DNA from: Candidatus Omnitrophota bacterium
Lineage (GTDB): Bacteria; Omnitrophota; Gorgyraeia; Gygaellales; Profunditerraquicolaceae
DNA length: 5,406 nt
Direction: 5' to 3'
NCBI GenBank assembly: GCA_017995695.1
Contig: JAGOIJ010000113.1
Coordinates: 1-5,406 of the forward strand
The position numbers and the translations under genes were made by a program. Under the pieces are notes generated by a model. It worked only from the letters and a program-made list of their open reading frames with translations, ran no database searches and was not told the origin of the DNA. This document shows, in pieces, positions 1 to 5,406 of the stretch. Position 1 is the first letter of the stretch, and every line of letters starts with the position of its first letter.

Positions 1-681
1 GAACTCAACGAGTTCACCCAAGAGCATGAAACCCGTATCGTCGGAAACGCGCGCAGCCTGCTGCATGTTGTGCGTCACTATTATTATAGTATAATTCATT
101 TTTAGTTCACGCATTAATTCCTCAATGCGCGCAGTTGCCTGCGGATCAAGCGTGGAACAAGGCTCATCCATCAACAAGACTTCCGGTTTAATAGCAATCA
201 GCCGCGCAATACACAGACGCTGACGCTGCTCAAGCGACAACATCAACGCAGGCTTATGCAACCTATCCTTAAGCTCATCCCACAAAAGCACCGAAGAAAG
301 GCTTTTTTCAACAATTTCATCCAGCTCCTCGCGCCGTGGCCGCACCTCATGCACCCTTTGGCCAAACACAATATTTTCATATATCGAGAGGGGAAAAGGA
401 TTGGGCCTTTGGAAGACCATCCCGACTTTCTTGCGTAAAAGCACCAGATCCGCATCAGGCGCAAGGATGTTGCTATTATCAATAAGTACGTTGCCTTCCA
501 TGCGCACGCCATCAATAAGATCGTTCATGCGGTTAAAGACCCTGAGCAAAGTTGACTTTCCGCACCCGGATGGCCCGATGATAGCGGTAATCTTTCGCTC
601 GGCAATGCTCATCGATACCTTCTTGAGCGCATGAAAATTGCCGTACCAGAGATTGAGATCTTGAGTGATGATTTTATTCAT
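1..681 (-). CDS. pstB: PstB2, second phosphate ABC transporter ATPase (3' end beyond window)
   Basis: This is an ATP-binding subunit of the PstSCAB phosphate importer, acting at the cytoplasmic face of the inner membrane. 227 codons are visible and the frame is still open at base 1. PstB proteins are about 250 residues, so only the last 20-30 are missing. Visible motifs: Tyr13 of the A-loop, Walker A GPSGCGKS (36-43), Q-loop VFQRPNPFP with Gln91, Walker B VLLMDEP (168-174) with Glu173, D-loop STLD (176-179) and switch His204 in VTHN. The ABC signature is abnormal: LSLEQ (148-152) instead of LSGGQ, although the following RQRLCIAR is normal. The ATG at 681 is fixed by an in-frame TAA at 699-697 with no start codon between; its Shine-Dalgarno is weak. 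It lies 329 bases downstream of pstB1, separated by repeats. Strong similarity to PstB1 marks it as a paralogue; a partner role is inferred. Confidence 0.95.
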   Translation of the reverse strand, partial: MNKIITQDLNLWYGNFHALKKVSMSIAERKITAIIGPSGCGKSTLLRVFNRMNDLIDGVRMEGNVLIDNSNILAPDADLVLLRKKVGMVFQRPNPFPLSIYENIVFGQRVHEVRPRREELDEIVEKSLSSVLLWDELKDRLHKPALMLSLEQRQRLCIARLIAIKPEVLLMDEPCSTLDPQATARIEELMRELKMNYTIIIVTHNMQQAARVSDDTGFMLLGELVEF

Positions 682-693
682 GGCTGCTTCATT

Positions 694-728
694 CGCTTAA
701 ATTCTAAACCCTACGCTTAAATTCTAAA
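694..728. repeat. Tandem 15-base direct repeat next to the pstB2 start
   Basis: The 15-mer CGCTTAAATTCTAAA occurs at 694-708 and again at 714-728, a 20-base period. A near copy (GCGTTAAATTCTAAA) begins the second long repeat at 863-877. On the coding strand these copies lie just upstream of the pstB2 start codon, so they form the last part of its untranslated leader. They look like duplicated termini of the longer inverted-repeat elements. Confidence 0.75.
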
Positions 729-856
729 TCCTAATATCTAAATCCTAAACAAATTCAAAATACAAAATTCTAAATTCAAAAAAAATCTTATGTTTTTCAT
801 TTGGATTTAGGATTTCTGATTTGTTTAGTATTTAGGATTTCGAATTTAGGATTTTT
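717..856. repeat. AT-rich imperfect inverted repeat, copy 1
   Basis: The left arm (about 717-780) is built of AAATCCTAAA, CAAATTCAAA and similar words. The right arm (about 799-856) carries their complements, such as TTTAGGATTT and GATTTGTTTAG, so a transcript could fold into a long imperfect A/U-rich hairpin with an irregular loop near 781-798. The start of the arm at 717-729 recurs at 865-877. The stretch 817-854 matches 963-1000 with about 4 differences in 38 bases, showing two copies of one element. No convincing reading frame or transposase is present. It may be a MITE-like or REP-like dispersed element; that is inference. Confidence 0.8.
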
Positions 857-864
857 TCAATGCG

Positions 865-1001
865 TTAAATTCTAAATACTAATATCGAAATCCTAAACAA
901 ATTCAAAGCACGAAATTCAAAATTCAAAACATCTCTGTTCGATCATTCGAATTTTTGATTTTGGATTTGTTTAGAATTTAGGATTTCGGATTTAGTATTT
1001 A
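865..1001. repeat. AT-rich imperfect inverted repeat, copy 2
   Basis: This second copy is offset 146-148 bases from the first. Its left arm (about 865-930) includes CGAAATCCTAAACAAATTC, and its right arm (about 948-1001) contains GGATTTGTTTAG and TTTAGGATTTCGGATTTAG. The outer ends pair well: TAAATACTAA near 872-881 is complementary to the TTAGTATTTA at the far end (992-1001). It ends 9 bases from the pstB1 stop codon. Together the two copies fill almost all of the 329-base gap between pstB1 and pstB2, and I see no gene in that gap. Such AT-rich DNA gives chance -10-like matches, so I do not call an internal promoter. Confidence 0.8.
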
Positions 1002-1010
1002 TCATAAACC

Positions 1011-1757
1011 TTATCCAAATTTCCCTCTAATATAATCATCCGTGCGCGCATCAGCCGGAGTAGTAAATATTCGGTCGGTCTTATCCACCTCAATAAGCTC
1101 GCCCGATAGAAAAAAAGCGGTCCTATCCCCCACGCGCGCCGCCTGTTTAACATTATTCGTTACCAAGACAATCGTATATGTTTTTTTCAAAATAAGCATT
1201 GCCTCTTCTACCTTTGCGGTTGAAATAGGGTCAAGCCCGGAACAGGGCTCATCAAATAAAATTATCTCTGGCTCAACAGCGAGTGTCCGGGCGATACATA
1301 ATCGCTGTTGCTGTCCGCCGGACAATTTAAACGCGGATTCCGCAAGCCTGTCTTTGACCTCATCCCAGATATAGGCTTTGCGGAGCGAATCTTCAACAAT
1401 ATCTTTAAGCTTCGCGCCCTTATGCGCACCATGCATCCGCACGCCATAGGCAACATTATCAAATATGGAAAGTGGCAGCGGCAAGGGCAACGCAAACACC
1501 ATACCTACCCTGCGACGCAAAGTCTCCAGATCAATCCCTGCGACTTCCGACCCGTCTATACTAACCGATCCTGCGCGCTTAAAATTCGGCTGCAGCTCAT
1601 TGAGCCGGTTAAGCATGCGCAAAAACGTAGTCTTGCCGCTATTCGAAGGTCCGATGACGCTAAGAATTTCATGCGCCTGAACCTCAAGCGTCACGTTTTT
1701 AAGCGCCTGTACTGCGCCAAACCAAATACTAAGATTATTGATAGTTATTTTAGTCAC
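1011..1757 (-). CDS. pstB: PstB1, phosphate ABC transporter ATPase with degenerate Q- and H-loops
   Basis: This is an ATPase subunit of the Pst importer, 248 residues, full length for the family and ending in the usual DYI.G.FG. Walker A is GPSNSGKT (36-43), with Asn39 where PstB normally has Gly. The ABC signature LSGGQ (145-149) followed by QQRLCIAR is canonical, as are Walker B IILFDEP (165-171, Glu170) and the D-loop SGLD (173-176). Two residues are unusual. The Q-loop reads VFALPLPLPLS, with Ala89 where Gln is expected (family VFQKPNPFP). The H-loop reads VTNN, with Asn201 in place of the switch His. The start is GTG at 1757-1755, one base after the pstA stop, matching the family N-terminus; an AG-rich stretch in the pstA tail may serve as a weak ribosome site. 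Alone, this subunit would be expected to hydrolyse ATP poorly. Confidence 0.96.
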   Translation of the reverse strand: MTKITINNLSIWFGAVQALKNVTLEVQAHEILSVIGPSNSGKTTFLRMLNRLNELQPNFKRAGSVSIDGSEVAGIDLETLRRRVGMVFALPLPLPLSIFDNVAYGVRMHGAHKGAKLKDIVEDSLRKAYIWDEVKDRLAESAFKLSGGQQQRLCIARTLAVEPEIILFDEPCSGLDPISTAKVEEAMLILKKTYTIVLVTNNVKQAARVGDRTAFFLSGELIEVDKTDRIFTTPADARTDDYIRGKFG

Positions 1758-1758
1758 G

Positions 1759-2607
1759 TTACCACTTCTTACGCTTTCTAAACTTTGCCCGAATAATAAT
1801 CGCGATCAGGTTCATCACCAGCACCATAGTCATCAAAACCAACGCAGTTCCATAACGGATCCTCTCATCGACATTCGGCACTTGGGTTGAAATCACGTAT
1901 AAATGATACGGTAGCGCCATGGCCTGGTCAAATATCGACGCGGGCAGCTGCGGCAGATAAAATGCCGCAACAGTAAACAGAATAGGCGCAGTCTCACCTG
2001 ATGCCCTTCCTAACCCCAGGATAGTCCCGGTCAATATTCCAGGGATAGCGTTAGGAAGTACGATATGGCGTATGGTCTGCCACTTGCTTGCGCCCAATGA
2101 CCAGCTTACCTCGCGGAATGAATATGGAACGCTTTCTAATGCCTCGCGCGAGGTTGTAATGATAATCGGGAGAATCATAATTCCTAGCGTCAATGATCCG
2201 GCAAGGATTGACGCCCCGAACTTAAAGAACACCACAAAAAGGGCTAATCCGAACAAACCATACACCACCGATGGCACACCGGCCAAATTGACAATTGCCA
2301 ATCGGATAATGCGGGTTAAGAAGTTTTCTTTGGCGTATTCGCTCAAGTAGATCGCAGCCAAAAGACCAATCGGCAAGGCAAAAGCAATCGCTCCGCCAAC
2401 CAAATATAGTGTTCCTATGATTGCAGGAAATATTCCGCCTGCGCGCATGCCTTTACGCGGGATATCAGATAAAAACTCCCAGGTAATCGCAGGCAGACCC
2501 TTTTGAATAATAAGAAAAATAATCAATCCCACGGGCACCACAATGAGCAACGTCGCCAGGAATAGGAAAAAGAATGCGATTTTTTGCGTGCGCCGGGAAT
2601 TCTTCAT
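1759..2607 (-). CDS. pstA: PstA, phosphate ABC transporter permease
   Basis: This inner-membrane permease of the Pst importer pairs with PstC to form the phosphate channel. It has 282 residues, close to the usual PstA length. Six hydrophobic segments are visible, roughly at 9-33, 58-88, 107-130, 135-151, 187-212 and 254-274. The EAA coupling loop spans 166-191, with Glu166, Gly172 and the LP at 184-185, and is where an ATPase docks. PstA-typical sequence follows: GRASGETAPILF (200-211). The GGIFPAIIGTL stretch (57-67) is also characteristic. The tail is basic (FRKRKKW), consistent with the positive-inside rule. The ATG overlaps the pstC stop in an ATGA arrangement (4 bases), and no Shine-Dalgarno is visible upstream, so translation is probably coupled to pstC. 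pstB1 starts one base after its stop. Confidence 0.96.
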   Translation of the reverse strand: MKNSRRTQKIAFFFLFLATLLIVVPVGLIIFLIIQKGLPAITWEFLSDIPRKGMRAGGIFPAIIGTLYLVGGAIAFALPIGLLAAIYLSEYAKENFLTRIIRLAIVNLAGVPSVVYGLFGLALFVVFFKFGASILAGSLTLGIMILPIIITTSREALESVPYSFREVSWSLGASKWQTIRHIVLPNAIPGILTGTILGLGRASGETAPILFTVAAFYLPQLPASIFDQAMALPYHLYVISTQVPNVDERIRYGTALVLMTMVLVMNLIAIIIRAKFRKRKKW

Positions 2608-3470
2608 CGTTGGTTTTTATGGAGGAATATATCCGCGGTTACATTAATAATAAAGCTGATAATAAACAGCACAATACCGATGGCAAACAGCGCAAAATAA
2701 TGTTCGCTGCCCGTGACTGCCTCTCCCATTTCTGCGGCAATGGTTGCGGTTAAGGTGCGCACGGGCTGTAAAATCGTTTGCGGGATAACCGCGGAGTTAC
2801 CGGTAATCATCATCACAGCCATAGTTTCGCCGATAACCCTACCTATCCCCAACATCACCGCAGCAAGAATACCGGATGAAGCCGAAGGAAGCATCACGCG
2901 GTAAATCGTCTGCCAGTGCGTTGCCCCAAGCGCAAACGCGCCTTCTTTATACGTCTTAGGAACAGAATACAGCGCATCCTCTGCTACAGAAACAATAGTT
3001 GGCATAGCCATAAACGCAAGCATAATTGAACCCGAAAGCGCAGTCAAACCGGTCGGGACATGAAACGCCTGCTTTACCCACGGCACTAGCGTTACCATAC
3101 CAACAAAACCTAAAACTACGCTTGGGATTGCAGCAAGTAACTCAATACCTGATTTTAAGATTTCTTTGATGCTGCCAGGAGCAACTTCAGCAATATACAC
3201 GGCGCAAGCCACGCCGATAGGAATGGAGATAAGCGCAGCGCCCAAGGTCACCAACAATGAACCAAGAATCAACGGCAAGATTCCCAGCTGCGCAGGTTCA
3301 GAAATGGGATACCAACTTTTTCCGGCGAGGAATGCAAGCGGCGAGATGAACCGAAAAACGCTCAAACCTTCTTTGAGCAAAAATAGAAAGATCAGGATCA
3401 CAAAAAAAATGGAAGCCAGCCCGCACAGAAAAATAAACTTCTCGATAATAAATTCTTTAAACTTGCGCAT
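2604..3470 (-). CDS. pstC: PstC, phosphate ABC transporter permease
   Basis: This is the partner permease to PstA in the inner membrane, 288 residues. There are about six transmembrane segments, near 12-33, 62-95, 112-131, 145-163, 199-222 and 258-280. The hydrophilic stretch after the first segment, with SWYPISEPAQLGILPLI (52-68), is typical of PstC and distinguishes it from PstA. The EAA loop spans 176-201 (Glu176, Gly182, LP at 194-195). GIGRVIGETMAVMMITGN (208-225) is a strong family signature, with the GET that recurs in PstA. The gene lies 9 bases after the pstS stop. Its own ribosome site is poor, so it probably depends on translation from upstream. Confidence 0.96.
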   Translation of the reverse strand: MRKFKEFIIEKFIFLCGLASIFFVILIFLFLLKEGLSVFRFISPLAFLAGKSWYPISEPAQLGILPLILGSLLVTLGAALISIPIGVACAVYIAEVAPGSIKEILKSGIELLAAIPSVVLGFVGMVTLVPWVKQAFHVPTGLTALSGSIMLAFMAMPTIVSVAEDALYSVPKTYKEGAFALGATHWQTIYRVMLPSASSGILAAVMLGIGRVIGETMAVMMITGNSAVIPQTILQPVRTLTATIAAEMGEAVTGSEHYFALFAIGIVLFIISFIINVTADIFLHKNQR

Positions 3471-3479
3471 GTTCTAGCT

Positions 3480-4331
3480 TTATTTGATCGGTACAAAATC
3501 AGTCTGCTTGACGATCTGCTGGCCTTCGGCCGAAAGCATAAAATCCGCAAACTTCTTTACCAATCCTTGCGGCTGGCCATTGGTATACACGAACAGCGGC
3601 CTTGAGATCGGATAGCTGCCGTTCATGACATTATCAACGGTTGGAGTAATATATGCACTTGTTGCATCTTTGGCCACAGCAACCGGTTTTTGTTTTGGGC
3701 TAATATATCCCATGCCGTAATAGCCAATAGCGGAAGGATTCCCTGCCACCTCATCAGCAATAGCCTGGGAAGAGGAGAGCATGAGCGCGCCCGGCGCAAA
3801 CTCTTTTTGCGATGCAGGATCATTATGGCGTAAGACATGCTCTTTAAAATACACATGCGTTCCGGAATTGACCTCGCGCGACAAAATGACGATTTGCTGA
3901 TCCGCCCCTCCCAGCTCTTTCCAATTCTTAATCTTGCCGCAAAAAATATCAGCAAGCTGTGTCTCGGTTAATTTGGCAACCGGGTTTTGCGGATGAACCA
4001 CTACCGCAAGGCCATCAAGGCCAACTTTTATTTCATACGGCTGAATACCTTTTGCTTTTGCCAGAGAGATTTCTTTATCTTTTATGTTTCTTGAAGCCAT
4101 GGCAAGATCGCAGGTGCCGCTAATGAGGCTTGAAAACCCTGTGCCTGACCCGCCGCCGGTCACCGCGATAAACTCGATAGGGTTAAGTTCCATGTACCGC
4201 TCTGCCCACGCTTGAGCCAAATTGACCATGGTATCGGAACCTTTTATTTGAATCATATTCTTATTATTCGCCGCCTGCACTGGTAGTGCCCATACAAGCG
4301 CGACAGTGATAAGCAAAAACAGTTTATTCAT
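3480..4331 (-). CDS. pstS: PstS, periplasmic phosphate-binding protein
   Basis: This is the substrate-binding component that would deliver phosphate to PstC/PstA. It has 283 residues, at the short end for PstS. An ordinary signal peptide is present at 1-20, ending VQA-ANN, with no lipobox Cys, so the mature protein should be soluble in the periplasm. Ligand-loop motifs of the PBP-like PstS fold are visible: GSDTM (31-35), GGGSGTG (59-65), SRNIK (80-84) and SREVNSGTH (151-159, the phosphate-contacting loop). IFCGKIKNW (129-137) and IGYYGMGY (202-209) are also typical. The start is supported by a strong Shine-Dalgarno, GAGGAGA at 4344-4338, seven bases upstream in the 13-base gap after the barrel gene. 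Two Cys (74, 131) remain in the mature protein; pairing is not predictable from sequence. Confidence 0.96.
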   Translation of the reverse strand: MNKLFLLITVALVWALPVQAANNKNMIQIKGSDTMVNLAQAWAERYMELNPIEFIAVTGGGSGTGFSSLISGTCDLAMASRNIKDKEISLAKAKGIQPYEIKVGLDGLAVVVHPQNPVAKLTETQLADIFCGKIKNWKELGGADQQIVILSREVNSGTHVYFKEHVLRHNDPASQKEFAPGALMLSSSQAIADEVAGNPSAIGYYGMGYISPKQKPVAVAKDATSAYITPTVDNVMNGSYPISRPLFVYTNGQPQGLVKKFADFMLSAEGQQIVKQTDFVPIK

Positions 4332-4344
4332 TGACGCTCTCCTC

Positions 4345-5004
4345 TTAGAAGGTTACTTTTACCTTCGTTCCCAACACATGGGAATCTTTCCATGCGCCGG
4401 AACTCTTGGCAGTCACCAGGGTGTAATATAATTCGCTGCGCAGATTATCAGTCAGCTTCATACCTAGGCCAGCGGAGGCGCGATTTTGATTGAATTCGTC
4501 CTTGCTGTTGCCGAAGCTCACCATAATTTCATCCGCAAGATAAGGTTGAATCTCAAGCCTGGTAAATTTCCAGGGCGCCTTGACCGTAAACTTATTGCGA
4601 TACCGCCAAGCATCATCCTGATAAGTGAAATGCTGATACTCAAAACGGTTGCGGTCCTCAAATTTAAAATCCTTCCAATCCCATGCTACAGCTGCCATGA
4701 CCGCTGGCTCTTGCTCAAGCTTAAAATCATTTCTTACTAAATTCTTGATATAGCGGTAGCCACCGCCAAGCGTAATGTACTTATTTAAACTATAGTACAT
4801 GCTCACATCGTAATGTTGATAGAAAAACTCGTGCGCAGAATCTCCCCAGCGGAATTCTTGCTCAAAGGCAAGCTTCCAGTCTTTGTTAATCTTCCACTCC
4901 TCTGTTTCGGTGTTCCATACTTGAAAATCTCCATCGCTATACGTCCACCCAACGGCAGGCATTAAACATAAAAAACACACGCAAACCACAGTAAATAACC
5001 GCAT
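4345..5004 (-). CDS. DUF2490-like outer-membrane beta-barrel protein, possible phosphate-regulated porin
   Basis: This 219-residue exported protein starts with a signal peptide (MRLFTVVCVCFLCLMPAVG, 1-19). The rest alternates polar and aromatic residues as in amphipathic beta strands and ends in Phe219 (KVKVTF), the usual outer-membrane barrel C-terminal signal. Sequence such as WKLAFEQEFRWGD (43-55), FYQHYDVSMYY (61-71), WRYRNKFTVK (133-142) and LEIQPYLADEI (150-160) resembles the DUF2490 family, whose function is unknown. It is the first gene after the putative Pho promoter and ends 13 bases before pstS, so it is very probably co-transcribed with the transporter. That suggests a phosphate-starvation porin analogous in role to PhoE or OprP; this is inference from context. 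The start is supported by AAGGAGT at 5017-5011, six bases upstream of the ATG. Confidence 0.85.
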   Translation of the reverse strand: MRLFTVVCVCFLCLMPAVGWTYSDGDFQVWNTETEEWKINKDWKLAFEQEFRWGDSAHEFFYQHYDVSMYYSLNKYITLGGGYRYIKNLVRNDFKLEQEPAVMAAVAWDWKDFKFEDRNRFEYQHFTYQDDAWRYRNKFTVKAPWKFTRLEIQPYLADEIMVSFGNSKDEFNQNRASAGLGMKLTDNLRSELYYTLVTAKSSGAWKDSHVLGTKVKVTF

Positions 5005-5134
5005 TGCACTACTCCTTGTTTGTTTTGTTAATTCATGAACAACGTTACGCCAAATTGCCGATAATAACTATTCATATTTTTCATTTCCACATAAAGCATG
5101 ATTCTCATCTTCATCTTCTTTTTTCCACACTTAG

Positions 5135-5188
5135 AATATAAAAGAAAGGCGTTAAATCAACTTTCAGGTAACGTAAAATGCAGGTAAA
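5135..5188 (-). promoter_or_regulatory. Candidate Pho box and promoter for the pst operon
   Basis: On the coding strand, hexamers repeat at an exact 11-base interval: TTTACC (5188-5183), TTTACG (5177-5172), TGAAAG (5166-5161, a weak match) and TTAACG (5155-5150). An 11-base period of T-rich direct repeats is the layout of PhoB/PhoP sites (CTGTCAT-type in enterics, TTAACA-type in Bacillus). A -10-like TATATT follows at 5140-5135, nine bases past the last repeat. A poor -35-like TTGATT overlaps that repeat, as expected of an activator-dependent promoter. The site lies 20 bases after the phoR stop and would give a leader of roughly 120 bases before the barrel gene. The base matches are seen; the regulatory role is inferred. 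Confidence 0.45.
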
Positions 5189-5207
5189 GTTTAAGAGTGG
5201 CTTTCGC

Positions 5208-5406
5208 CTATGGCTTAGGCAGGGCGAACCAAAATGTTGAACCAAGTCCTTCGGCGCTTTCAACGCCAACAGAACCACCGTGCAATTCAACAATGTGTTT
5301 GACGATAGAAAGCCCAAGACCGGTCCCGCCGAGCTGGCGCGAGCGCGCCTTATCCACGCGATAGAAACGCTCAAAAATGCGCGAAAGATCTTTAGCAGGG
5401 ATACCC
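5208..5406 (-). CDS. phoR: Sensor histidine kinase C-terminus, PhoR-like (5' end beyond window)
   Basis: Only the last 65 residues are visible, ending at a TAG at 5210-5208. They belong to the HATPase_c ATP-binding domain of a membrane sensor kinase. GIPAKDLSRIFERFYRVDK is the end of the G1 box plus the F-box/ATP-lid region, and GGTGLGLSIVKHIVELHGG is the G2 box and following helix. The final GSTFWFALP is the usual closing strand. The FYRVDKARSRQLGGTGLGL form is common in PhoR. Its position directly upstream of the pst genes supports a phosphate-sensing role, in which it would phosphorylate a PhoB/PhoP-type regulator. Sensor domain and phospho-acceptor His lie outside the window, so PhoR rather than another OmpR-partner kinase is an inference. 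I see no terminator after it, so some read-through into the pst operon is possible. Confidence 0.82.
   Translation of the reverse strand, partial: GIPAKDLSRIFERFYRVDKARSRQLGGTGLGLSIVKHIVELHGGSVGVESAEGLGSTFWFALPKP

Noticed and set aside
243..515. A 90-residue minus-strand frame inside the second ATPase.
   Set aside because: The in-frame PstB2 translation across 681-1 contains all ABC motifs and no stop, so this is a shadow, not evidence of a frameshifted pseudogene.
682..1010. The A/T-rich repeats as a CRISPR array or plant-type telomere repeat.
   Set aside because: There are no regularly spaced unique spacers, and the units form inverted pairs rather than a head-to-tail heptamer array.
1308..1781. 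A 157-residue plus-strand frame antisense to pstB1.
   Set aside because: Antisense frames of this size are common opposite conserved genes; no domain, signal peptide or ribosome site supports it.
5028..5114. A 28-codon reading frame in the leader of the barrel gene, coding strand, starting at ATG 5114 and ending with TAA 26 bases before start bases at 5004; a purine-rich GGAAAAAAGAAG precedes it.
   Set aside because: An open frame this short is likely by chance, the peptide has no recognisable feature, and the purine stretch is poorly spaced. Kept only as a possible leader peptide; conservation in relatives would revive it.
5196..5212. Small hairpin GGC-GAAA-GCC at the end of phoR as a terminator.
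   Set aside because: Only three base pairs with a GAAA loop and no following U-tract; too weak for an intrinsic terminator.
5111..5374. An 87-residue minus-strand frame overlapping the kinase end.
   Set aside because: It is out of frame with the clearly recognisable HATPase_c C-terminus and shows no family similarity; it is a shadow frame.

Overview
The window holds a phosphate-uptake (Pst) operon read entirely on the minus strand, so it runs from high to low coordinates. In transcription order it contains: the 3' end of a PhoR-type sensor histidine kinase (5406-5208); a roughly 200-base gap with a candidate Pho-box promoter; a DUF2490-type outer-membrane beta-barrel protein (5004-4345); the periplasmic phosphate-binding protein PstS (4331-3480); the permeases PstC (3470-2604) and PstA (2607-1759); a first ATPase, PstB1 (1757-1011); about 330 bases of AT-rich repeats; and a second ATPase, PstB2 (681 to the window edge, C-terminus missing).

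The organism looks like a diderm bacterium of moderate G+C. PstS has an ordinary signal peptide without a lipobox, and there is an outer-membrane barrel protein ending in Phe. The DUF2490 barrel together with noncoding AAATCCTAAA-type repeats reminds me of Omnitrophota and related uncultured lineages. That placement is recollection and inference; there is no marker gene to fix it.

The genes form one pathway. The barrel is a candidate outer-membrane route for a solute (inferred from position). PstS would capture phosphate in the periplasm, PstC/PstA form the membrane channel, and the ATPases power it. PhoR would sense the state of the system and, through a response regulator not seen here, act at the 11-base repeats between phoR and the barrel gene. 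Intergenic distances from the barrel gene to pstB1 are -4 to +13 bases, so these genes are almost certainly one transcript.

The most striking observation is that the two PstB paralogues are degenerate in complementary ways. PstB1 keeps the LSGGQ signature but lacks the Q-loop glutamine (Ala89) and the H-loop histidine (Asn201). PstB2 keeps a canonical Walker A, Q-loop, Walker B and H-loop but has LSLEQ in place of LSGGQ. Paired as a heterodimer they would form one complete ATP site and one doubly degenerate site, the architecture of asymmetric ABC exporters such as TAP1/2, TM287/288 and CFTR. PstB is normally described as a homodimer. The second notable feature is the pair of long imperfect inverted repeats that splits pstB1 from pstB2.
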